From contig JALVKK010000234.1 in the NCBI GenBank assembly GCA_027033875.1, forward strand, positions 1 to 25,262: 25,262 nucleotides of DNA, written 5' to 3'. How positions within the stretch are numbered: the stretch's first letter is position 1; each line of letters starts with the position of its first letter. Source of the stretch: Flavobacteriales bacterium (GTDB lineage Bacteria > Bacteroidota > Bacteroidia > Flavobacteriales > Flavobacteriaceae). Position numbers and translations under genes: made by a program. Positions 18,201 through 22,337 of this stretch are shown in pieces. The notes beneath the pieces are model-generated. The model had not been told where the DNA came from. It ran no database searches and saw nothing but the letters and a program-made list of their open reading frames with translations.

Positions 18201-20849
18201 GCCGGTAACTGTCGGCGCTGAAGTTATACCGACTACATGAGAAGCATCGCAAATATCTGCCAAATTGTCTTGCAAAACGGGATCTTCTAATCGAACGTTT
18301 GAAGAGTTATCGTTAGTAATAGTGATTTCAAAGGTAATTTCTCTATTACCTCTTAAATTGCTTGCAGCAGGAACATCATTAATAATATTTTTATCGACTG
18401 TTAACAGGATGTTGTAATTTAGTGTAATGCCGTTGGTATCACAGTTACATTGCCAATCGGATGAAGGAACATCAGTAATATTATCCAGCGGATAATATCT
18501 ATCCAAATGTCCTCCTTGGTTATCAGACCAAATAACATAAGATTGTTGAGCCGGATTTTCAAGTCCGCCGCCACCGGGCAGTATAACATCTGCATTTCCT
18601 TGTGTCATACTCGGGTTGGGCGCATGAAAAGGCAAATCACCGTTAAAAGAAGTCGGTCCTACGTTGTAATGTATATTAAAACTAACTGTTGAGTTTGCAG
18701 GTAAATTTTGGTTTGTCGCTAAAATACCTGTGTTGGTACCGGTATTATCACCTCCGTCATACGAATTATTGATGGCTAAGTTTGGACCACCTGTTTGAGT
18801 GATAACTTGTGTATTGATAGGGATACCGTTAGATGTAAATTCGTATAAGGGTAAGAAAAATTGTACGTTATTGGCTGCTGCATTACCTTCGTTGGTAATA
18901 GTAACAACTAAATCAAAATCATAGGTTCCATCCGGATTGATTGGCGGTGTGTCAACGGGAATATGAATACCGGCAGCTACGGTTGTTTGCGTTGTATGAA
19001 AATCGCTGATGGATACATGTGTTGTAGAGTTACCGAGAGAAGAGTTTAATGTAAAAATATTGTCAAAAGTAACGCCGTTTCCGGCACCGACACCGGCACC
19101 ACCGGCACAATTCGGGTCAATCAACAAACAGACGGTAAAATCGATATATTGACGTGGATATAAAGTATTGTTAGCAACTGTTGCCGCGTTAAAAATACCT
19201 TCGCGTCCCGGAGTCGGGTCAGTTTCGTCATATTCGTTGGTATCCCAAGAGCTACCGTCATACATAACCGGATAAGTAGCGTTTTGTAAGGTGTTATCGC
19301 AATTGAGACTTTGTCTGTCAACATCAACTATACAATTATTACCGAATATAGATGCCAAGTCATTGTAAACTTGAAGATTTTGAATTCCGTAAGCATAGCT
19401 TCGGTTAAAAATATGTACGTTGTAATAAATTCTATAATATCCTGAAGATGTATAGCCTTGATTACAACTGCTAACATTAAATATGGGGTCTGTATTGACA
19501 TAATCGACTATGATGTCAAGGTGTGCTGATGTTGCCGTAAAACCGTCAGATGCCGTATAAGTTACGGTAGGAACCGGTCCGACATAACCGGAAGCAGGTA
19601 CAAATGTGTAACTCCCATCGGCATTGAGTGTTAAATCACCTTCCGGTAAATTTACCGTTGTTCCGGGGCTGTAATTATGTCCGTTTACGTTAAATAAAAT
19701 AACGGTTAAAGGGTCTCCGTCCGGATCGGAGTCATTTGCTAAGACTCCGGGAGCTGTTGCGTTTAAAGTAGTACCTTGCGGTGTAACAGCTTCGTCGTCT
19801 TGTAAATTAGGCGAATTGTTATCACGGACGGTTATGGTAAGATTTGCCGTATCAATTTCAGAACCGTCAGATACCGTATAGGTAATGGTCGGTAGTGTTC
19901 CGTTATAACCGTTGGCGGGTACAAAAGTAAAACTACCGTCTGCATTTATCGTTAAGTTACCTTGTGATAAAGAAATGGTTGTTCCGGGTTGGTATGTATT
20001 CGTTCCAATAGCTATAGACGTAATGGTTAGCGGGTCGCCGTCCGGATCGGAATCATTTGATAAAAGTCCGTTTGCGGCATTTTGATTGATAGTAGTGTTT
20101 GTAAGAGTTGTATAAGCATCGTCGTTAGCATTTGGTCCGGTGTTGGATCTGACGGTTATATGTAAATTAGCGGTTGCCGTATCTTGCCCGTCGCTAACAG
20201 TATAAGTTATGGTCGGCAAGTTGCCCGTATAACCGTTTGCCGGCACGAAAGTGTAACTACCGTCCGAGTTGATGGTCAAATCGCCTTGAGGCAAATGAGC
20301 TGTACTACCGGCAGTATAGGTGTTACCGTTGACAGTAAAATCTGTGATTGATAAAGGATCACCGTCAGGGTCAGAATCATTTGACAACAAACCGGGAGCA
20401 TTTTCATTGTAAGTTGTATTTTGTATCACAAACGCATTGTCATCTTGTGGTGTCGGTGCATTGTTATTGGTATTACCGACGGTAATGGTTAAGGTAGCTG
20501 TAGCTGATGAAGTCCCGTCATTAACGGTATATGTAATAACTACTGTTCCCGTATATCCGGCAACGGGTACAAAAGTATAGCTGCCGTCAGCATTTAAAGT
20601 GAATGTTCCTACTCCGGAAATAGTTGTCGGCATACCGGCAGGGTGATTAGTTCCGTTAATATTGTAGCTGATAACATGTAAAGGATCACCATCCGGATCC
20701 GTATCGTTAGCTAATACTCCGGGCGCACCTTGTTGAAGTTGAACGCCTGCAGGTGTACTGTCAGTGTCATTTTGAGGTTGCGGTGGCGGTACAATAGCAT
20801 AAGATTTTATAAATGCTAAAGTGATAAGAAGGAGTAATGTTTTTTTCAT
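3297..20849 (-). CDS. Giant secreted T9SS type B adhesin-like repeat protein (5850 aa)
   Basis: Predicted secreted, cell-surface protein. Order of parts: signal peptide, residues 1-18 (ends SYA); four cadherin-like repeats, about 27-452, each with DPDGDPL and ADGSYTFVP motifs; DUF11-like beta region with several Cys, 455-958; Asp-rich calcium-type linker, about 960-989; PA14-like domain, 991-1141; further DxDxDG (thrombospondin type 3-like) linkers, 1155-1388; 33 repeats of about 124 residues, 1389-5485; two diverged repeats, 5486-5755; type B T9SS/gliding-motility sorting domain, 5756-5850. The frame is unbroken over 17.5 kb and the ATG has a clear signal peptide behind it. It is acidic and Asn/Thr/Asp-rich, with few Cys, which suits an extended calcium-stiffened fibre. 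Such proteins act in adhesion, gliding or biofilm in relatives; the ligand here is unknown. The PorP/SprF gene follows at 18 bases. Confidence 0.95.
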   Translation of the reverse strand: MKKTLLLLITLAFIKSYAIVPPPQPQNDTDSTPAGVQLQQGAPGVLANDTDPDGDPLHVISYNINGTNHPAGMPTTISGVGTFTLNADGSYTFVPVAGYTGTVVITYTVNDGTSSATATLTITVGNTNNNAPTPQDDNAFVIQNTTYNENAPGLLSNDSDPDGDPLSITDFTVNGNTYTAGSTAHLPQGDLTINSDGSYTFVPANGYTGNLPTITYTVSDGQDTATANLHITVRSNTGPNANDDAYTTLTNTTINQNAANGLLSNDSDPDGDPLTITSIAIGTNTYQPGTTISLSQGNLTINADGSFTFVPANGYNGTLPTITYTVSDGSEIDTANLTITVRDNNSPNLQDDEAVTPQGTTLNATAPGVLANDSDPDGDPLTVILFNVNGHNYSPGTTVNLPEGDLTLNADGSYTFVPASGYVGPVPTVTYTASDGFTATSAHLDIIVDYVNTDPIFNVSSCNQGYTSSGYYRIYYNVHIFNRSYAYGIQNLQVYNDLASIFGNNCIVDVDRQSLNCDNTLQNATYPVMYDGSSWDTNEYDETDPTPGREGIFNAATVANNTLYPRQYIDFTVCLLIDPNCAGGAGVGAGNGVTFDNIFTLNSSLGNSTTHVSISDFHTTQTTVAAGIHIPVDTPPINPDGTYDFDLVVTITNEGNAAANNVQFFLPLYEFTSNGIPINTQVITQTGGPNLAINNSYDGGDNTGTNTGILATNQNLPANSTVSFNIHYNVGPTSFNGDLPFHAPNPSMTQGNADVILPGGGGLENPAQQSYVIWSDNQGGHLDRYYPLDNITDVPSSDWQCNCDTNGITLNYNILLTVDKNIINDVPAASNLRGNREITFEITITNDNSSNVRLEDPVLQDNLADICDASHVVGITSAPTVTGSTAMNTPNINQNYNGISDIDIFDNSSGILQPGESVTVQFTVEFDDPCFGLNTAVFSGNDPSGNSPSTKRDIAEVLVFPDFDNDHLPDNVDIDDDNDGILDVDEACPGLNGAYYATNDWVNNVFSTLKFVYNGTPKATFIATNTNFNAGNHALGLWQNLQSFLGPDAASLDNDPPNNQTGIIFLTGYIYLEAGNHNFRIRADDGFRIKVNGDIVAIRDNNGPPTTLTFPSFNVPQTGYYPIEILYWDVGGHYALEIEERRLGDNYHYLDQTYTLRDCDMDNDAHTNNVDLDTDNDGITDILEAGGTDADQDGQVDYPTPGNPISMTDADQDGLSDDYDLNQGGTPIPNPDSDGDGHPDFRDIDSDNDGIVDYIEAQTTFNPIYLSGADADMDGLDDSYDTDDLLAIGLGGMNGTYIIPVNTDGTDNPDYLDDNSDNDADSDYLEGWDTDNDHTPDTNPSGIDADMDGLDDAFDHNLSLADPTNGNETAYNFPDLDTPGGDRDWREQCAKLEVLKDDGYPYTTQNLIVGDVITYQIVVNNVGTVPLDNINITDNNASIVSGNPIATIPPYDSVTVLATHTVTQAELDAGQVVNSATANTTYDNNPVSDVSDDMDPASPANDDDPTITLLTPEPEITVTKDDQMPYLPQNISLGQTINYQIVVQNTGNVSISNIIVTDANAQIQGNPVISTLAPGDTAVLNATHVVTQAEIDAGYVSNQAAGTFTYNGVVYDDLSDDLDPSSPPGDDDPTITNILQNPSLEVTKNDQLPYTPQNMVVGDVITYEILVTNTGNITLNLVNVTDNNAVFISGNPITNLAPGATARVITQHTITQADLDAGQVSNSAVASTNFNSSVYSDTSDDTDASSPGGDNDPTITFLVQNPQIEVTKDDNFTLLPQNINPGDIIHYDIVVTNTGNVTLYNLSVSDNNANFTSGNTIAQLDVGQSITITADHTVTYADIDAGQVVNQATATVNFGTQTITELSDDADPAGPNGNNDPTVTLISQVPELTVTKDDGFPFTPQNLVVGDVITYTITVTNTGNVTLSNITVTDANATIISGTPIASLTHGQSATVIATYTVTQNDLNNGQVSNTAIATVGFNGNTIQDLSDDTDAAAGPGDDDPTITLIGQNPELTVTKDDNLPYTPQNLQVGDVITYNITVTNTGNVALHSIVVSDSNANIQGSNTIPMLDVGQSVNLTATHTVTQVEIDNGEIVNQATATVVYNGVSISDLSDDTDLASPPGDDDPTITQIFRNPSVLVTKDDQLAYTPQNLQVGDIITYHIFVKNTGNMTLGNITVSDTNASIVSGNPIIGLAPNATAMVVAEHTVTQADIDAGQVSNSAVASTDFDGHTYSDTSDDLDSASPPGDDDPTITFIVQSPDFVVTKDDQLAYIPQNLTVGDVITYNIYVTNTGNVTLNNLIVNDSDATITGSNVIATIDVGQTEVIQAEHTVTLAEINAGQVSNSATGTLTYHNVNYTDVSDDTDPNAPANDDDPTITFIAQNPEITLTKDDQLNYSPHNLVPGDVVAYNITVTNTGNVTLNNITVTDANATITSGLPILTLDPGQSTVVTATHTLTQAEINAGQISNSAIGSVNYNGNNITDISDDTDPLSPGGDDDPTITYIGQNTQLEVTKDDQLPYNAQNLVVGDVITYLITIKNIGNISLYNIHVTDNNANIQGNNLIASLNPGQTVTLTATHTITQGEIDTGEVINTAIATVTVNGVQYTDMSDDTDPSSPSGDNDPTITHIQQIPVLTVLKDDQLPLNTAQNLHVGDVIHYNISVTNDGNVTLPVVNINDNNAVITSGTPIQNLPPGISATLTAEHTVTQADINNGQISNSAVASALFNTLTYSDASDDTDPDSASGNDDPTITNIVQNPSLVIKKDDGLAYLPQNLAVSDVITYSITVTNTGNVDLHNIVITDPDASIQGLNIIPNLSVGQTATITATHVVTLADINAGQVSNSATATCNFNGQTISVVSDDADVNSPANPDDPTITFIAQTPSLMVTKTDNYDYTPQNLHVGDIIVYQINVVNNGNVTLDNITVTDVNANIISGSPIATLDPGSAATIIANHTVSQADIDAGQIVNQAVAQTSFGGNTVSDLSDDTDTQSPGGNDDPTITFIIQNPSLTLTKDDGMDYSEQHLNVGDVITYTILVQNTGNVTLNNIIVTDTNANIQGNGIITTLAPNDVAQITATHTVTQNELNAGIISNSASGQVNFNTTTITDMSDDTDPSSPSGDDDPTITHLYRYAGIELTKDDQLPYSAQNLNVGDVITYHINVTNTGNVTLSLATVSDNNANIVSGNPITDLQPGATAIVIAQHSVTQTDIDAGEVINQATVNTSFNGQNYSDLSDDTDPDSPSGVNDPTITHIVQNLQFEITKDDGLPYFAQNIQVGDVINYVINITNTGNVSLHNIDLTDNNAAIIGSHIITDLDVNQTTSINATHIVTQADIDNGVISNSVSGITNVLGNDITDVSDDADINAPPNDDDPTLTFIDRRAELTLTKDDNLPYIPQNLNVGDVIIYNLTLINTGNVTLSDIDITDPNAVLASNSHITQMDPGATVTLSATHTITQADVDAGFVSNSATAQCTFDGNTVIDLSDDTDNLSPSGPDDPTITYLIQTPELTVTKDDQLSYNAQNLQVGDIINYNINVTNTGNVTLQNIVVTDNNATITGNSLITSLAPGESVLITAEHNVTQTDIDSGLIVNQATATTQYNGNTVTDLSDDLDPSSPLGDNDPTITRIVQNPSIVITKDDQLPYTDQNLAVGNVIQYQIVVTNTGNVTFPMATVTDNNANIVSGNPINNLVPGNSVTIIANHTITQYDLDLGKVINSAQVSADFNNQTYIDISDDTDPDSPAGDDDPTITHLNQNPVLVITKDDQLPYTDQNLIVGDDIDYNIYITNNGNVTLTNIIITDNNATISGSNAIGNLPPGQTVTLQATHTVTQADINNGSIENSATGACMFNNNSIIDISDDTDPFAPGGPDDPTITHLIQNPVINVTKDDQLPYSPQNLNVGDVITYNIDVTNTGNITLNNINVGDTNATIISGNPINTLEPGYTQTVVATHTVTQADIDTGYIVNSAVASTSFNGNAVNDTSDDTDPLSPSGDADPTVTTIAQNPGITVLKDDQLDYNPQLLAVGDVINYNIIVTNTGNVTIQNINIQDTNAQITGNHIIPSMVPNEVVTIPATHTVTQADIDAGEIINSATASLQYNGIAVSDVSDDTDLSSPSGPDDPTITHLLQVPEMTVTKDDQLSYDPQNLHVGDIISYQIQVQNSGNVILSLINVNDDNATITSGNPILNLYPGNSATVLAEHVVTQADIDAGQVINQAIASTTFNGLTYLELSDDTDPDAPGGDHDPTITHITQNPVIELTKDDQLPYTSQNLSVGDAITYNITVTNQGNVTLNSILITDDNATISGNTGSIANLGIGQSETIQATHIVTQADIDAGYISNSALVTADFDNTDIVDISDDTDPFSPGGQDDPTITHIIQNPELTVTKDDQLPYVPQNLNAGNIITYNISVTNTGNVTLNNINVTDNNANIVSGNPISVLEPGQTETVVVTYTITQADMDAGFVSNSAVAATDFNGNTVSDISDDTDPLSPTGNDDPTITYIVQNPELTVTKDDQLDYTDQSLSVGDVITYQIIVQNTGNVTLQNINLQDANAQISGNNIISTLAPGDAVTFTAEHTVTQNDINNGEIINQATASTQFDGQPVTDLSDDLDLFSPTGPDDPTITHITQTPELLVTKDDQLPYTAQNLQVGDIVSYRILVKNTGNVTLNLINVTDGNANILSGSPISNLAPNNTEIVMAEHIVTQADIDAGQIINQAVASSTFDGLTIDELSDDTDVDSPAGDHDPTVTTIVQNPSIIITKDDQLPYTDQNLVAGDVITYNIVVTNNGNISLSHIEVTDPNAQIQGNNVIPNLAPGDSQTIVATHTITQLEVDAGEVINQASGITSFNNTDITDLSDDTDINSPVGDDDPTVTHILRTPVLTVLKDDQLDYSNQNLVVGDIIHYNITVRNDGNITLSNIQITDANANIISGAPILVLIPGQTATVLAEHTVTQADIDAGEISNSAIAETDIGNNTIVSDTSDDTDVNSPLGPDDPTITHIVQTPELTVTKNDHLDYIAQNLQVGDEVNYQIIVTNSGNVTLYNITLSDNNANFTGSSTITQLDPGEFASLDATHIVTQADIDAGQIVNQAIARAFFNGLQINDLSDDAGNTGPDNGDDDPTITLIAQYPGITITKDDHLPYTPQNMVVGDVINYEIAVTNTGNVTFNAANVQDVNANITNGNPVTNLAPGATAIVLAQHSVTQADLDAGFYDNSAVVTADFNGITYSDVSDDTDPDSPIGPDDPTRTNFVQTPQITILKDDNLPFVAQNLFIGDQINYTISVTNTGNVTLTDDITLTDDNATLSIGTINGGLTVGQTQTLTATHTVTQADIDAGVVLNTVHGSTMFGHINVDDDSDDTDPDSPTGDDDPTQTFISQTVAFEVTKDDNLPYSEQVINVGDVINYDIYVTNNGNVTLTNVLITDDNAVILSGNPIPILAPGDTAHITAMHTVVQGDIDAGEAVNQAIASTNFLGTVYEDLSDDTDPLSPVGNDDPTITHIKKFSGISLTKVGYISTTNIICPKPGEPIIYTFEVRNTGNQNISNVEIQDPQIATPITYVSGDVDGDNMLGQNEIWIFNGIIPLTQNMVDTGFVENQAVVHGLNPQNVSVSDISDDPTDPTNVDLNNDGDPDDITHTDIPQHADLILLKEGHFNDENGNGLADEGETITYTFTVKNRCNVTITDISVSDPLIDVNPAHITLGANQVDDHTFTGTYMITLADIERGYVENSATVTGFDINNNPVTDISDDPTNFTNIDIENDDEPDDPTIVKTPNIKIFDIFTPNDDSFNDHFYIVGIESFPNSVVKIYTRWGNLVYQTTGYDNTDNYWDGYQQGDNNHKLPTGVYYYVIDLGIPDVKSIYTGSVYLNR
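3300..3584 (-). other. T9SS type B (gliding motility-associated) C-terminal sorting domain
   Basis: Residues 5756-5850 of the giant protein. Seen: IFTPNDDSFNDHFYI, then VKIYTRWGNLVYQT, YWDGYQQG, LPTGVYYYVIDLG and the terminal YTGSVYLNR. This is the classic order of the type B CTD (TPNxDGxND, I(Y/F)xRWGxxVY, WDG, LPxGxYYY, GxVxLxR). In this protein family the domain is recognised by the type IX machinery after Sec export. Unlike type A CTDs, type B domains usually require a PorP/SprF-like partner, which is the next gene. Confidence 0.95.
3585..4394 (-). repeat. Two diverged DUF11-like repeats before the sorting domain
   Basis: Residues 5486-5755. Two longer copies (about 135 residues each) begin SLTKVGYIS and LLKEGHFND instead of the VTKDD of the main array. 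They keep the YTF.V.N.GN/C core and the SDDPTD end, and both carry NxDGDxDD or NENGNGLADEGE calcium-type loops absent from the main repeats. They form a transition between the array and the C-terminal domain and fall outside the four repeat classes. Confidence 0.85.
4395..16685 (-). repeat. Array of 33 tandem DUF11/DUF7507-like repeats, ~372 nt period
   Basis: Residues 1389-5485. The span is 12,291 bases, i.e. 33 copies of 372 bases plus five extra codons scattered in single copies (for example copies 11, 24 and 29). Each copy starts with a variant of VTKDDQLPYTPQNL, continues VGDVITYNI.VTNTGNVTL, a mid strand, THTVTQADIDAG and ends SDDTDP.SP.GDDDPTIT. This fits the Ig-like 'conserved repeat domain' (DUF11/TIGR01451) type. 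The spacing was checked directly: the TCATCTTTGGT tract at 7351 recurs at 7723. DNA spelling differs between copies (GGCAGTTGGTCGTC, GGTAATTGGTCATC, GGCAATTGATCATC for the same residues), so the copies are old. They fall into four classes in fixed order (see findings). Confidence 0.95.
16686..17387 (-). repeat. Asp-rich calcium-type (thrombospondin type 3-like) linker repeats
   Basis: Residues about 1155-1388 of the giant protein. A series of DxDxDG-type loops is visible: DMDNDAHTNN, DTDNDGITD, DADQDGQVD, DADQDGLSD, DSDGDGHPD, DSDNDGIVD, DADMDGLDD (twice) and DTDNDHTPD, ending in DTPGGDRDWRE. Such loops bind calcium in thrombospondin type 3 repeats and typically stiffen linkers in secreted Bacteroidota proteins. 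A single similar block (DFDNDHLPD, DDDNDGILD) sits on the other side of the PA14-like domain at residues about 960-989. Calcium binding is inferred from the motif. Confidence 0.88.
17427..17879 (-). other. PA14-like carbohydrate-binding-type domain
   Basis: Residues 991-1141 of the giant protein. Seen: opening LNGAYYATNDW, then GIIFLTGYIYLEAGNHNFRI, the PA14 signature RADDGFRIKVNGD, and YYPIEILYWDVGGHYALEIE. The core 'GxYxFxxxxDDGxxxxxDG...yxixvxyxe..g...l' pattern is that of PA14/GLEYA beta-barrels, which in yeast adhesins and bacterial glycosidases bind sugars through calcium. It is flanked on both sides by calcium-type linkers. The ligand cannot be read from the sequence. The fold assignment is fairly secure, sugar binding less so. 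Confidence 0.75.
17880..19487 (-). other. DUF11-like beta region of the giant protein, with cysteines
   Basis: Residues about 455-989. Several Ig-like beta modules without close mutual repetition: one opens NVSSCNQGYTSSGYYRIYYN and includes CIVDVDRQSLNC, CLLIDPNC and a Gly-rich GGAGVGAGNGV turn; the next has the DUF11-like DFDLVVTITNEGNAAANNVQ; the third has ITFEITITNDNSSNVRLEDPVLQDNL and the pair CNC. The Cys count is far above that of the repeat array, so local disulphides are plausible. The end merges into the first Asp-rich calcium-type linker (residues about 960-989). No catalytic motif is seen. Confidence 0.7.
19494..20771 (-). repeat. Four cadherin-like (tandem-95/VCBS-like) repeats
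   Basis: Residues about 27-452, directly behind the signal peptide. Each unit is about 107-109 residues and holds (L)(A/S)NDSDPDGDPL, a strand, LNADGSYTFVP, then a VTYTVSDG strand and a TITV end. The DPDGDPL coding tracts near 19,715, 20,035, 20,360 and 20,690 are spaced about 325 bases. Such repeats are common in large bacterial surface proteins and bind calcium between domains in cadherin relatives; here they would form the N-terminal stalk or tip. Confidence 0.88.
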
Positions 20850-20930
20850 AATGCTTTGTTTAGAGATTGTTTGTTGACGTTTTTTTGTTATAAAAAAAAT
20901 TGCGTCTGTTATTGATTATGAATCTATCAT

Positions 20931-20938
20931 CAAAATTA
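20931..20938 (-). promoter_or_regulatory. Candidate -7 element for the adhesin-porP operon
   Basis: Read on the - strand the bases are TAATTTTG, matching TAnnTTTG. Transcription would start near 20,925, giving a leader of about 75 bases before the ATG at 20,849. The upstream side is an A/T run without a clear TTTG -33 element. The leader has no strong hairpin and no Shine-Dalgarno sequence; it ends AAACAAAGCATTATG. Confidence 0.42.
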
Positions 20939-21024
20939 CAATATTTTTTGAAAAAATAAAAAAAACACAGCGCTTTTTTACGGATTTATATAAATTTGCA
21001 AAAATTAACTATTTTATTATAATT

Positions 21025-22248
21025 TTAAAAATTAATTATCAATTCGTATGCTTTTGAAACGGTTTTTTTAATAGATTTTTCTCTTGGTTGTCCGAAATTA
21101 AATCTATAAGATGCTTGTTTTTCATGAGTGGAAATAGCAATTATGCAAGTTCCAACCTGCACATTGCTGTCTCCTTTATCGGGTCCGGCATTTCCGGTTG
21201 TTGCGACACCAATATCCGTTAGCATCATTTTTCTAATATTTTCAGCCATAGATAAGGCGACTTTTTCGTGTACGACCGAATATTTTTCTATTAATTTTGC
21301 TTCTACATTCAGATTGTTTATTTTGATTTCGGTTGCATAAGCAACAAAGCCTCCTTTTAAAAATTTTGAAGCACCCGGAATTTGTGCCAAACCACTTACT
21401 AACAATCCCCCCGTACAACTTTCTGCAAAAGCTATTGTTTTATTTGAAGTTGTTAATTTTTGATGAACTTCCAAAGCCAAATCTTCTACTTGTTCGGATA
21501 TTGTCAATTCCGGAATATAACTTTTAAGTTTTTGTATTTGATGATCAATAGTTTGTTGTAATTTTGACAATTGCTCTCCTTTGGCAGACAATCGTAACCG
21601 GATACGTCCCGGATGTGGTAAATATGCCAATTTTATATGGTCAGGTAAGTTTTTTTCCCATTCTTTTATTCTATCAGCTAATAAACTTTCACCGATACCG
21701 AATACCGTTACGGTCTTGTAAAATAAGTATGGCAAATCGAATTTTGCTTTGATTTTCGGAATGACTTCATGTTCAAAAATATGTTTCATTTCAAATGGAA
21801 CACCCGGTAAGAAAATGTAAATTCGTTTTTCTTTTTCCAGCCACATTCCCGATGCCGTACCGTAATGATTCCATAAAATTTGGGCTTTTTCGGGTAAATA
21901 TGATTGCCCTTTGTTGTTGTCGGTATAAGGATAATTCATCTTAGCAAACATTTGCTTGATATGTGTTTCAATTTCAGGATGAAAAACTAATTTATCATCA
22001 AAAAATTCCGTAATACTTTGTTTGGTCAAATCGTCCAAAGTAGGTCCCAGTCCGCCTGTTACGATAACGATATCGGTTTTGGTAGCTTTCAACGTTTTTT
22101 TGATATCATTAGGACTGTCTGAAATAACAGTTATTTTTTGATTTTCAATGCCTATTTTTCGTAATTGTCCAGACAACCATTGCGCATTGGTATTAACTGT
22201 TTGTCCGATGAGTATTTCATCACCGATATTGATAATTTCAGCAGTCAT
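21025..22248 (-). CDS. cinA: CinA-family protein (nicotinamide-nucleotide amidohydrolase)
   Basis: 407 residues with the start I prefer. Two-domain CinA: the N-terminal MoaB/MogA-like (COG1058) domain opens MTAEIINIGDEILIGQ and has TGGLGPTLDD at residues 64-73; the C-terminal PncC-type domain (residues about 254-407) has SCTGG at 277-281 and the expected Tyr and Lys in AYATEIK (304, 309). In the family this part deamidates nicotinamide mononucleotide to the acid in NAD salvage, and the N-terminal part in some members hydrolyses ADP-ribose. The glycine loop reads TGNAGPDKGDS, a variant of TGIAGPGGG. The frame stays open upstream to a TTG at 22,272, but the family begins at MTAEI and that TTG lies inside a promoter-like box, so the ATG at 22,248 is chosen. 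It lies 89 bases after the helicase gene on the same strand. Confidence 0.93.
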   Translation of the reverse strand: MTAEIINIGDEILIGQTVNTNAQWLSGQLRKIGIENQKITVISDSPNDIKKTLKATKTDIVIVTGGLGPTLDDLTKQSITEFFDDKLVFHPEIETHIKQMFAKMNYPYTDNNKGQSYLPEKAQILWNHYGTASGMWLEKEKRIYIFLPGVPFEMKHIFEHEVIPKIKAKFDLPYLFYKTVTVFGIGESLLADRIKEWEKNLPDHIKLAYLPHPGRIRLRLSAKGEQLSKLQQTIDHQIQKLKSYIPELTISEQVEDLALEVHQKLTTSNKTIAFAESCTGGLLVSGLAQIPGASKFLKGGFVAYATEIKINNLNVEAKLIEKYSVVHEKVALSMAENIRKMMLTDIGVATTGNAGPDKGDSNVQVGTCIIAISTHEKQASYRFNFGQPREKSIKKTVSKAYELIINF

Positions 22249-22269
22249 ATTTTTTTTGTGTTGTTTGTG

Positions 22270-22277
22270 CAAAAATA
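22270..22277 (-). promoter_or_regulatory. Candidate -7 element for cinA
   Basis: Read on the - strand the bases are TATTTTTG, matching TAnnTTTG, and followed by CA. Its last three bases would be the TTG of an alternative upstream start for cinA, which argues against translation from there. The ATG at 22,248 lies 21 bases after the box. No clear -33 element is seen, so co-transcription with the upstream helicase gene remains possible. Confidence 0.42.
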
Positions 22278-22337
22278 TAATTTTTTATTTAATAATTATA
22301 TAAAAATTTATATTTATTACAAATTGATGTTAAAAAA

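Noticed and set aside
3390..20250. Many open + strand frames of 60-119 codons opposite the giant gene, often spaced about 372 bases
   Set aside because: They are shadows of the repeats: rich in Asn/Ile/Cys, with no family signature, and they follow the repeat period of the sense gene.
20957..20980. A-run, short GCGC-containing core, T-run after cinA that could look like a terminator
   Set aside because: The only pairing is A-T with an eight-base loop, too weak for a stable hairpin.
20991..20998. TAAATTTG on the + strand, a -7-like box pointing into the 3' end of cinA
   Set aside because: No -33 element and no + strand gene downstream; it would only give antisense RNA. AT-rich chance match is more likely.
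22249..22272. Eight-residue upstream extension of CinA from a TTG
   Set aside because: The family starts at MTAEI; the extra residues HKQHKKN have no family match, and the TTG lies within a promoter-like box.
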